A stretch of 64,000 nucleotides of DNA from Bryopsis sp. KO-2023 (taxonomy: Eukaryota; Chlorophyta; Ulvophyceae; Bryopsidales; Bryopsidaceae), in assembly GCA_030272585.1 (NCBI GenBank), contig BSYQ01000014.1:2294001-2358000 (forward strand), written 5' to 3'. A program made the position numbers and the translations under genes. The notes under the pieces are model-generated. The model did not search any database. It saw nothing but the letters and a program-made list of their open reading frames with translations, and had not been told where the DNA came from. This document shows, piece by piece, positions 8,602-19,159 of this stretch. How positions within the stretch are numbered: the first letter of the stretch is position 1; each line of letters begins with the position of its first letter.

Positions 8602-11600
8602 ATGGCGAAAACGGCAGCAGCGGTGTTGTGCGCCCTCCTTTGCCAACTGATCCACGCGCTACCTCTGGACTCAACCCCACGAGTGGTTCCGGAGCGCATC
8701 CCCCCCAATACCCCACCGGAAAACGATGTGGATAACCCTCTCTCCGACATCAACGTCGTCTTTCAGCAGAACCCCGTCGTGGAAAGTAACCACGAGGCCG
8801 TGATCGAGGTGTCGCCGAAGGTGCTGACGGGATCCCCGCAGCTGTTTGACGTCTCGTGGACGATGAGGGAGCCCCATGAGGACGACTTGCTGGCTGTTTA
8901 CGTGACGGGGGAAAGGGATCTGATGGAAGTGCACCCTGTTCAATACACGAAGGCGAGTCAGTCGGCGACACACCTGACGGCTGGAACTGGCTCCCTCAAG
9001 TGAGTGCCCTTGGGGGAACCAGTAAAATCATTAAAGAAAAACAATTCGGAGAGACTGACGAGAATTGTAACGCGTAACGCGCGCGTGGTGTAGGTCCGTT
9101 TCAACTTCAACATCTAGGGTTAATTGAATGGGACAATAACTGTCAGTGTTTTTTTTTGCTTTCTTGTGTAAAGCAAGTATACTTAATGTCGATTCTCCCA
9201 ATGAAAATGTGCTGGCCACTTGAGGGGGAAAAAAAACGAGTTGGGGGGGGGGGACAAAAAACCCTTCATCCTTCTCATTTGGTTGAAATGTCAATTTCTG
9301 AGAAGCTAACTGGTTTGCTTTTCCTTGTAGGATGTCGATCGTAAACCACAGGGCGGATTTCCGCATTGCTTATCTGGCCAGCATTGGGGATAGAAGTCAT
9401 TACGTGGCTGCTGTTTCCGATGTAGTCAGGGTTCAGAATCCTGAGCAGCCCTTGAGAATTCACGTTGCTCTGACAGACAAGAAAGGGTGAGAAGAACAAA
9501 CACAGCGACCCCCCCCCTCCCTCACCTGTTCAAGAACCAACAGGAAAGAAAATCATCTGACCAAAGCATGACTAATTCCTAATGCAGACGACCTTTTTTT
9601 GTGTGATGTCATTTTATATCTCCTAACATAAAATATCGTGATTCGTGATTACGAGGTCGATTTTGTTAGTTTTCCTTTTCTACCCACAACAACGTTACAT
9701 TACATTTATTTTTTTAATATAAGTAACATACCTCTGTTTTCTCAACTCAAATCGCTATTTATGGAATTGTGTGGGTGCCCATCAGGGAGATGTCGGTTCA
9801 ATGGAGCACCAAATCCAGAGGCAATCCTGTTGTCAGGTGGGGAGTGAGGTCTGGTGAATATGAACATCAAGCCCCAGCTGAAAGCGTCACTTACACAAGG
9901 GAAGAACTTTGCGGACATCCAGCAAAGGGGGTAAGTCGGCAAAAAATTTGTTCTGCACTTTCCTGTGTTTCTTGATTTGGAGAGGGGGGGGCATGGGCTG
10001 TGAGAATTTGGATGTTTGGAGGAATTGGACTGTTTTGTTTTTTACTTTTATTAGGGGGGAAAGAATGAAAATTTGACGTTTATTGCGGGTTTTGATGCAG
10101 AGGGGATATATAAATCCTGGAATGCTGCACAAAGCTGCCATGACAGACCTGGAACCAGGGAGAACTTACTACTACATTGTTGGTGATGAGGTGGGATCCC
10201 GATATTGGCATTTTTTTAGACACCACCAGAGTAACACTTTCCGACATCAATGCTCTTTTTCTTCTTAGTTTTTTTTAAACTGATCCAAGTATTGTTAGGG
10301 GATGATGAAAAATCATTATTTCCCATCGGAAGCCAACAAAACTGTGTTTCGAAGCGTTGGCTGTCGCAGTGTCGCTTTTCGCATTTTTTGTTTTGTTTTG
10401 AGAAATTGTATGCTTTGTTGGGATCAGTGCGTTTCATGTTTGACATTTTTTTTGCAGATTTTCTGAACCTGATAGGCTTGCCGAATTAGCATCGCAGTAA
10501 AAACCATAACCGTTCAACTGCAGTGAACTTCCAGAGATTTCCACAAATTGAACCTTTTGATTTCTTCTCGTCCCAGGTTTTTGGATTCAGCGATGAAATA
10601 TCTTTCAAAGCTCCAGGCGAAGCTGGTCCAGAAAAGAGTTTGAAAATGGCCATGGTGGCAGACATGGGCCAATCAATGGAGCCTCCAGCGAGCGATCCAC
10701 ATGATTGCCCGAATTCGCTGCTGACCTCTTCGAGAATCAATCAAGAAAAAGAGTTGGACCTCATTTTGCATATTGGGGATGTGTCCTACGCACAGTAAGG
10801 CCGTCTGTCTTTTTACTGTTATTATTATTGTGTGTTTCAACAATTTTGGATATTCTTTTATCCGCCATTGGCCTTGCAGGGGTCTATCTCTGTTTCGTTT
10901 TTGTGTGCCCCCCTTTTTTTTAGCATGGTGAATTGCAATTTTGTGAGAAGATTGATTTTTCATTTTTTTGGAGAAAATGTTCAAGGAGTTCTTGTATTCT
11001 TGTTTTCTGCAGATTTTCATACCTATTTATTGAAATAACTTTTTTTTCTCTGAAGGGGCTACGCTGGAGACTGGGATCGATTCTTTGATCAGTGGGGTGA
11101 AGCAGTTACAAAAGTTCCCTACATGGTGACCACCCATTAAAAAACAAAAAAAAATATAAATTCAATTTTAAAAATTGACATTTGTTTAACACACCTAAGT
11201 GTGTGTGTGTGTTGAAAAGGATGTTTCAAATTTTTTTTTTGGAAGATTTTTGCAAGGTTCTAATCGTTGAAAACGAAGTGCAGCAAAAGCATCCGTTTCA
11301 TAATTTTCATATTTAAGCTTCTTAAATATTTTCCATTTCTTTCTGCCTGGAAACTGATTCGCTGGGGGGGGCGGGTTGTGGTGTTGATCGGTAGACCCCC
11401 TCAGCATATTATGCTAATAAATAAATTTCCATTTTTTTTCTGGGCTACTATCTCACTCCCCAGAAAACCACACCACAACTGAAACTGACCTTTTTTTCAT
11501 CAAAATTTTACTTTTTTGATTTTTTGGGTGGATATTGCCAGACCAGCCCAGGAAACCACGAACGCGATTGGCCTTACACTGGGGACCGATATGACAATTC

Positions 11601-13339
11601 ATACAATTCAGGGGGGGAATGTGGGGTTGCTTACGAAAGACATCTCAAAATGCCACAACCCGGACCAGACAAACCCTGGTACTCCTTCGAGATGGGGCCC
11701 GTTCATTTTTTGACCTTTTCGGGGGAGCACGATTTTTTGCCTGGATCGGAGCAATACCAGTGAGTGAATCAAATGAACTCCCCCCCAACAGAAGCTTCAT
11801 TAGCATTGTGTTCAGGTTCAGAAAATGTTTTTTCTTTTTTTTTGGTGTTAAAAATCCAGGTTCATGGATGAGGATTTATCAGCTGTCGATCGGAGTGCCA
11901 CTCCATGGGTGGTGGTGGCTGGGCATAGGCCTATGTATTTGTCGATAACCCCCTATCATCGGAGAGGAGGTTACTACACCGTCTCAATTGAACTCCAGCA
12001 ACACATGGAACCACTGTTGATGAAACACAAGGTGAGAATTTCTTGAAAAAAAATTCACACGTGCATCCCTTGGAAGTAGTGAAACCTATAGCAAAAGGGC
12101 TGGAGATTTTTTTTTTTTTTTCAGAAAGAGGAAAAACCTCTGTGTTGGGGCAACGCTTCAGGCGTTTTTTTTTTAATTTTTTTTTTCTGGGGGGGGGAAG
12201 GATGGGTTTTTCTTTCATATTGAAATCAAAGAGGAAAGAAAGGGGGGGGGGGGTACCTCGAGGTGATTTTTCCCTTGAGAAAATAAACAAAGAATGGTTT
12301 ATAAGATAATAGAGGGGCTACATTAGGCTGCAAACTGGCACATATCACCCGATTTCTGTTGTTTATTCAAATGTTTGATTAAAGGTTGCATGTTACATAT
12401 GCTTTTTTCTCAGGTGGACATGATGTGGGGGGGCCATCACCACAGCTACCATCGCACTTGTCCAGTGTACAAGCAGAAGTGTGTGGGTGTGACCGAAAAC
12501 AGTGGCACTGCCTTGGCTCCAGTTCATTTTGTTTTTGGCACTGCTGGGAGGCATCTTTACGGTGGACTCGTTGAATCTCCGTTTGAAAAGGTCAGGTTTG
12601 ATTTGGATCGAAAAAAAATATATATAGCAAATTAGGAGAAAGAAGCCCTTTTTGCAAGCAGTGGACAGGTTGGCGATTCTGAATATATAAGGCACAGATG
12701 GTCATTAAACACCACCAGTTTGTAACCCCCCCCCCCCAAAAAAAAAAAAAAAAAATCAAATCAAATTTTACGTGATAATAAAAAATATATATACAAGTAA
12801 TAGAAAAAATGAAAAATGAATTGAGAGGGGTTTGTGTTCATCAATGGATATTTGTTTCGTAGAAAAAAAAGCATGGTTGCTTTACTGGACAATTTCTGAA
12901 ATTTAATTTTTGATTTTTGTCTTGGTGGTGGTGGATGAAAGGATTTCTTTACCTAACCTGAACATATGCAGTCAGTCTGGCATTTTGCCCCTATTTTACG
13001 ATGGATAAAAAAAGAAATTAACAAAAATGCCCCAAACCCCTCATCCCAGGCCCTATTACAGGCAGGTCATGCTTTTTTAGCAGATTCAGGAACATATTTT
13101 TTCTTGTTACCTCTCCATTCATTTTATATTTATTTATTGGTGATTGTAATGGGCAGGTCGGCTTTTCCAAATTTGGCTATATGAGGGCTGAAGCAACAGG
13201 GTCGACTTTCAAATTGGAGATGGTCGATAATACAGATGGATCTCTTATGGATTCGCACACTCTGGTGAAACCCCCTGGCTGGGAGTCTGACTGGGAGGAT
13301 TTTTGGACCAGTGGACAAGAACACACCATATCAGTCTGA
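8602..13339 (+). CDS. Purple acid phosphatase (secreted metallophosphoesterase)
   Basis: The 608-residue product hydrolyses phosphate esters using a binuclear metal centre, and probably acts in the cell wall, vacuole or outside the cell. Ten exons: 8602-8999, 9331-9486, 9786-9930, 10101-10190, 10577-10794, 11056-11125, 11542-11759, 11860-12031, 12414-12590, 13157-13339. All junctions are GT-AG and stay in frame. MAKTAAAVLCALLCQLIHA is a signal peptide. An N-terminal Fn3-like domain (to about residue 230) precedes the catalytic domain. The metal-ligand blocks are present: MVADMGQ (Asp292), GDVSYAQGYAGDW (Asp331, Tyr334), GNHE (364-366), GHRPMY (452) and GGHHHSYHRTCPVY (497 on). The first block has Ala-Asp in place of the usual Gly-Asp, with the Asp ligand kept. 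The CPVYKQKC extension and long N-terminus fit the large plant-type PAPs. Such genes are often induced by phosphate starvation, but no promoter evidence was found here. Confidence 0.95.
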
Positions 13340-14463
13340 CTCACCCTACAGAACATTTGGTAGCAGTGTTTGTGTAGTGCTCTCTGAGGATTTGCACCAG
13401 TAGCAAATCAAGAACAGAAAGAAAACAGGATTGCCCTTTTTTCAACCTTTTTTTTTTTGGGGGGGGGGTGATTGGAAGGAAATATGTCATGGAAAGAGGG
13501 GGGATCGGGGGGATCAAGGAATCATATTCTCTTTGAGAATATATACCGATCACATGATCAATTCAAAACGGGAAAAAAAAGGCTTAGGTTGAGGTTTTTA
13601 GCTGTTGTTTTCGGTGACCTTAGAGCACGATCCCTTCTTGGCCTGTCCCTCCTATAGATTGCTTTTTTTTTCTTTTTGGATAAAAATGGAGCATTTGTGA
13701 ATTTGTGTATTTGTATTATATATTTCTTTAAGAATATGCTTTGTGGCCCTGGAGCGACAGCCACAGATGATATCATATGTGCTCTTTTTTCATCTGTTTC
13801 GTTATTCTGGTTCTTTCAATTCTGCAACAACCAATCATTTTTTCTTTTCTTTTTTATGGGGTCGCAAATTCCACAAAAGAATTTTTTGGCTGGTGGGGTT
13901 ACCCTCCAAGAGGTAAAAACCTCCAGGTTCTTTCAATATGAAGACAACATACAAGACGGTGAGTAATTTGCTCCTTTGGGGATCCCTGAAAAAAAGGAAG
14001 GTTTTTCCAACACTGTCGGAAACTGGACCTCCCCCAACAGCGCACTGAACAATAACTTGTGCAGCTTGCAGAAAGAACGCAAACAAGAAGTTGAAGTACT
14101 GGGGAAGCTTTCATCAAAGCCACGTGGCTGGCTATGTCGGTCTGGACGCCACTCGACGTCTTGTCGGAACCTTCGCCTCAGCAGAGCAGCCCCACCCCCA
14201 GCTTCTGTTCTCAAGGAGCAAAAACCCTCGTATCGTAACCTTTACTTGCGACCCCAAACTCTCGCGTTTCGTTTTTAAACCTGAGCGGATAGGATCTCAC
14301 CCAGGCATTTTTTTTCGTTATTTTTCCTCGACCAATCGATAGGCAAAAAGAGAGGGAAGACAACTCGAGTCGGCGCAGTTGATTGATCCTGTTTTTCCGT
14401 CAGAGTTTCGTGGTGTGTTTCTTTATTCGGGGCCCGGCGCCCAGGGCGGCCGTGGAGCGCGAA
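13340..14463. other. Intergenic region between phosphatase and kinase genes
   Basis: The first part holds the 3' UTR of the phosphatase gene, with long T and G runs. From about 13880 to 14280 the base composition is more balanced and several short frames are open on both strands. One plus-strand frame of about 80 residues (14091-14342) reads plausibly but has no recognisable domain. This may be 5' leader or promoter of the kinase gene. Confidence 0.4.
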
Positions 14464-14886
14464 ATGCACTCGGGGAGTTTTTCTCAGGGTCGAAAAATGT
14501 TCGACAAAATGTGTCATATGTTTAAGCGGAAGGGGTCGAGTTCCACCAATGGCGCGACGCACACCTCCGTGAATTCGGCGGAGCGATCGGTCCAATCTTC
14601 GAAGGAAAACGTGCCAAAGGAAGACCTCCAAAAGAACGTTTTCCCCCGAAATGAGGGTTCGAACTCGAGGGGGGAGTCGAAATCAGGAAAAGCTGGAGGG
14701 CTCGGGGGGTTACTGGACGACAATCCGAAGTATAATGCGGTGGGTGGATTCATTGCAGGGGTGCTCATTGGCTCATTGGCGATTTTTCTTGTGTATATTT
14801 TCCAATGGACCCTTTTTCCTCTGGTCGATGGCAAGGAATTGAAGCAACCTTCTGCCAACTACGATATTGCGTATTATAACCTCTGA
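14464..14886 (+). CDS. Single-pass membrane protein ORF, or unspliced form of kinase exon 1
   Basis: This is a 140-residue frame starting [11 protein letters not shown]. Residues 1-90 are basic, Ser- and Gly-rich. A clear hydrophobic helix follows (about residues 93-118, [18 protein letters not shown]) and then a short polar tail. It may be a small gene of its own just upstream of the kinase. Alternatively, reading through the gtgggt site at 14740 could turn the kinase's first exon into a membrane-anchored short protein. The region after 14740 has coding-like composition, unlike the T-rich introns nearby, which favours a real protein. No homologue is recognised. Confidence 0.5.
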   Translation: MHSGSFSQGRKMFDKMCHMFKRKGSSSTNGATHTSVNSAERSVQSSKENVPKEDLQKNVFPRNEGSNSRGESKSGKAGGLGGLLDDNPKYNAVGGFIAGVLIGSLAIFLVYIFQWTLFPLVDGKELKQPSANYDIAYYNL

Positions 14887-17002
14887 CATGATTTACTTCC
14901 AGCAGCTTTCACTAAAATTGCAGAAGTATGTTTGTTTTAGGCAAAATTAAACATCGTTGAAAAGAAATGCTCGGAAAATCCTGGAATGGTTGATTCATGA
15001 AGGAAATGGATTTGTTTTTATTTTTTTCTGTGTAAATGTCGAATTAATCGGTTCCAAAAGACAAAAGACAAAAGACAAAAGACAAAAGACAACAAAAGAC
15101 AACAAAAGACAACAAAAGACTATTCAACAATTATAATTTTTTATATTTTTATAGATGTATATTTTTTGTTTATTGTTTTGGGGGGGTGTTTGTTGCAGAT
15201 TCGATTTTTGGGATCCGGGTCGTATGGTATGGTGGTTTTGGCATCGAATTTAACAAATTGCACTCCCGTCGCCATCAAGCTAATTCCAAGAGGAAAACAG
15301 GTACTTTTCATTTTTTATCCTTTTTTTAACAATTTCTTTCTTCTTGGTATTATTTTTTTTGTTTTTCTTTTGGACTACTGCAAAGCCTGATAAATCGATC
15401 TTGACCCAGCAATGTTGATGGTAATGCCATGCCAACATCTGTTTCATTTACTTTTTTTTCCCCAGCTGTGTGCCCGTCGCGTTGAGTAGTGTCCTTTTTG
15501 TTCCTAAACGAAAAAAAAACAAGGAATATATAAGTTGGACAGGATTTATTGCTTCCCTGTGCAATGCATAACATCTAACATTGCCGGCAAAAAAATTCGT
15601 TTGGTTGTATGGCCCATCTCTAGCAGGAAATCTTGGCAAAGGTAAATGTGGATCTAAACACCAAAAAGAAAAGAACCTTTTTTTCCCCTCAAATGGACTC
15701 CTGACATATATTTTGCTTTTTTTTCCCCCTGATTTGCAGATAGATGAAAAAGTTCTCCGGGAAGTCAGAAATCACAAAAGGCTGAATCATCCGAATGTGG
15801 TAAAATTCCACGAGGTACAGTTTAAAATCTGCGACAGGCTGTGGGTGGAATTTTGAGTTTAGAATGTGCCAGTCGAGTGTCATTTCAACAGTCGGGGTAT
15901 TTCCCCCCGCCTCTTATGATGTGGGGTTGAGAATCGGGAAAAATTGAAAAAAACCTGCAAATACAGCGCATTATGGAAAAACGAACAGAGTTTATAAGTG
16001 GTATATTAGTTTTTCTTGTGGAATTTATTTTGGTCGCTACAAATCTGAGTTTCTTAGAATCCTTCAGGCCATGTTATTATTTATTTGCAATAATTTTTCC
16101 AGCCCTCCATCCTATGCATCTGAAGAATTACGAAAAACCTTGTAAATTTCTCAATCTGTTTTTCTTTTGCCATGATTTTGATTTTTTTTTTTTGTGTTTT
16201 TTTTCAATTGAAGGTTTTTTTGACAAGCAGCCATTTGTGCATTGTGATGGATTATGCACCTGGACAGAATTTGCTGAAATATGTTTCGGAGAGGGGTTAC
16301 CTCTTGGAAAAGAATGCGAGAAAAGTTTTCCAGCAGCTCATACTGGCTGTCCATAAGTGCCATTCCATGGTATTGCATTCACGCTTTTCCTCTATTATTG
16401 TTGTTACTACTATGATTCTTTTTCTTAATTACTTTTTTTTTGCTTCAGCTTTTTTCTTTATAATTTTATTAAGGTATATTTATTCTCTTAAATGTATTAC
16501 ACCAATGCTGAAAGCCCCATGTATTCTTATTAATGTATCTGTATTTCTTGAATAATAATAAAAAAAATTAATTTTTATTTATTTTTTGGACAGGGGAACT
16601 GTTGTTGAGGTTTTCAAATTTTTTTCAAAACGATGATGTAAAAATCTTCATTTTCATCAAGCATGGAAAATGCTCTTTCAAGGGAAAAAAATGTGCATTT
16701 TTGTTTTGATTTTTTTTTCTCACAGGGTGAAAGAAGTAAGAAAAATGAATTGAGATTCTTAACACATATAAATATCATCCAATTGGCTGGTTTGCATAAT
16801 TTTGATTTTGCTTGTCAGAAACACACCCTAAAGAAAGTTATCCTTTCCTTCCCCTGCCCTCCCCCCCTTCTCAAAAATATAAGAAGAGAAAATATTGTGT
16901 GATGCATGCATGCAAAAAAGTATTTCATTGATAAGTATCAAATAATGAAGCCTCTTTTAAAGTGAAAATCCTGGTTATGGGGAGATACATATAATAATCT
17001 AG

Positions 17003-17033
<31 letters not shown>

Positions 17034-19159
17034 GTCTATACTGACGATGCTTTTGTCTTTTTTTTTTTGGTCAATTCAGCAAATCGTGAATCGAGACATA
17101 AAACTTGACAACACGCTTTTGGACAATGGGGATCCTCCAAACATCATGATTTGCGACTTTGGCTATTCTAAGGTGTGCGTGCGCTCCCCCCCCCAAAAAA
17201 AAATTAATGAATAAATAATTAAAAAAAAAAAAAATCTAATTCAGAAACTTCATTATTGCTTGTTTATGAATTAACCTGTGATCATATCTTGATATTCCAC
17301 ACTATATTTTGTTCCTGTTGTCAAAAAATGACAAGGTCAAAAGGTCATATTTGTAACCTGGATAGATATGTGTGTTTGGATGCACTATGCACTCTCGGAT
17401 TTAACCAATATAAGTAATTATACAGTGTGTATTTTTTCCTGTTTCTTAATTCATTTTTCGTTTTTCAAATGATCACTTTTTTTTTCCCTTTTTTTTTCTC
17501 AGAGCTTGGAGGATGATTCCGTTCCAAATTCTCGAGTGGGGACTCCACAATATTTAGCACCAGAAGTATTGCTTGCAAATCCTAAGATTGGATATGATGC
17601 GAAGGTGATATTTTAAAAAACGAATTGCTGATGGGTGTTGAAAATCGTAGCTGTGAATACATGTGTTTTGTCGTCTATGCACCAACACAGAAAATAAAAA
17701 CAAAAAAAACCCAGATTTGGGCTGTTTTTTTTCCTTTGCATCTTTGCCTGTCTGCTTTTCTCAGAACCACTCAGAAATTTCAAACGTTGGAGGGTAAATT
17801 TCTGATTTTTTTTCCTGGTTATTTCCTAAAGAGTTGAGTTTGTTCCTGCTGTTTATTTTGTTTTTGGTTTTCTTTTTTTCTTTTTTTTTTGGGGGGGGGG
17901 GGGCAACAATAGAAAGCGGATGTGTGGTCGTGTGGAGTTTTTCTGTTTGCGATGTTGGCGGGCCATTATCCTTTTGGAGATGGAAGTCGAAATGCACACA
18001 GAGAAGATCAACTCTCCAGGCTAATTCAGGTAATGAAATACCAAAACTGACCGTTTTCTTTCTTTTCTCGCTTTTTTCCCCCCTTTTTAATTAATGATCT
18101 AGAAAACTAACACTACGTGCAATCCCAATTACACTCCCCCTCCCCCCCTTTTCAAAAATGTACTTTTTGCATCGAAAAAACAATGCACACGTTTTCTTTT
18201 GATCAGAGAGGTGGAACGCTCGTCCATAATCATATTGGGTGTTCGGAATTTGGGCTAAGTTTTTCTGCCATCTCTTTTTTTTTCCCCTAGTAACTAATCT
18301 TCTTTTTTTTTCTGCCCTCGACAGAAAATTTTGACGGGCAAGTTTACCGTTCCCTCCAGAATTTCATGGGATGCTCAGGATTTGTTGAGAAAAATGATCC
18401 ATGGGGACCACAATGGAAGAATCACCATGGAGGAAATAAAAATTCATCCGTGGTTTTCGGTCGACTTGGGGGAGAGTTTTGAAAAGCAATGGAATAGCTC
18501 TGGAGAAGAGCAAAACCCATCCACACAGGTGGGCACACAAATATTTTGGTGGGGTTTTTCCAGGATTCTGTGTTGCACTCGAGGAAAAGGCTTCAAAGTG
18601 AAATATTTTATCTCAAAAAAGTTGAAAAATAAAGCCAAGAAATAGTTTTTTCCCTTCTTTAAGATGATTTTTTTTTTAATTAGCATTGAAGCCACTCGCT
18701 GGAAGGGAGGGAGGGAGGGAGGGAGGGAGGGAGGGAGGGGGGGGGGGGGGGGGGGGGTTGAAAGAAAAGAAATGGCTTTTTTTGCGTTATTTTTGTGCAT
18801 ATCTCTTTTCTCCCTTTAATTTATTTTTTAGAATTTGGTACATCCTTTCTTTGCCGCTTCTTGGTCTCCCTTTTCCCTTTTTAAGTGTAGAAATTGAAAA
18901 ATAAATTCAACCCTGAAATCAACTTCTTTTAATTCCGGACCCAATTCCTTATAGAGTTCGACAGATGGTTTGTTGTTGTTTTTTTACATAGAGCGATGGA
19001 GAAATCGAGTGGATTGTGAGGGAGGCTAAGAAAAGTTCTTTCAGCAATCAGTCCCTGGATGCTTTGGTGCAAGCTGCTATGAAAGAAAACGCTTCCAAAG
19101 AAAAATCTACTGAGAAAGACGGCGATTGGGTCATGATGGAGCCAGTCAAGACTCACTAG
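14464..19159 (+). CDS. SnRK2-like serine/threonine protein kinase
   Basis: The core exons are 15199-15300, 15740-15814, 16214-16369, 17080-17172, 17503-17604, 17913-18029, 18325-18528 and 18992-19159, every junction phase 0. The Gly loop LGSGSYGMV, the Lys of VAIK, the activation segment CDFGYSK...[10 protein letters not shown] and the subdomain IX box [21 protein letters not shown] place it with SnRK2 kinases, which act in osmotic-stress and ABA-type signalling in plants. The catalytic loop reads NRDIKLDN: the usual His of HRD is Asn, while the catalytic Asp is kept. The C-terminal tail is acidic and Ser-rich. The first exon is inferred. Positions 14464-14739 form a phase-0 exon ending DDNPKYNA before gtgggt, which joins sensibly to [10 protein letters not shown], giving 430 residues with a 92-residue basic, Ser-rich N-terminal extension that canonical SnRK2s lack. 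The kinase core is sure; the N-terminus is not. Confidence 0.88.
15055..15120. repeat. Short tandem repeat (aaaagac)n / (aacaaaagac)n
   Basis: About five copies of a 7-bp unit run into three copies of a 10-bp variant (aacaaaagac). It lies inside the proposed first intron of the kinase gene. Confidence 0.9.
17003..17030. repeat. (AT)n microsatellite in a kinase intron
   Basis: An uninterrupted run of alternating A and T, about 14 dinucleotides long, lies 50 bp before the acceptor of the exon carrying the catalytic loop. Confidence 0.9.
18702..18758. repeat. (GGGA)n microsatellite followed by poly-G tract
   Basis: About nine GGGA units are followed by a run of some 20 G, inside the last intron of the kinase gene. 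G-runs this long can form G-quadruplexes, and their exact length is hard to sequence. Confidence 0.9.
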
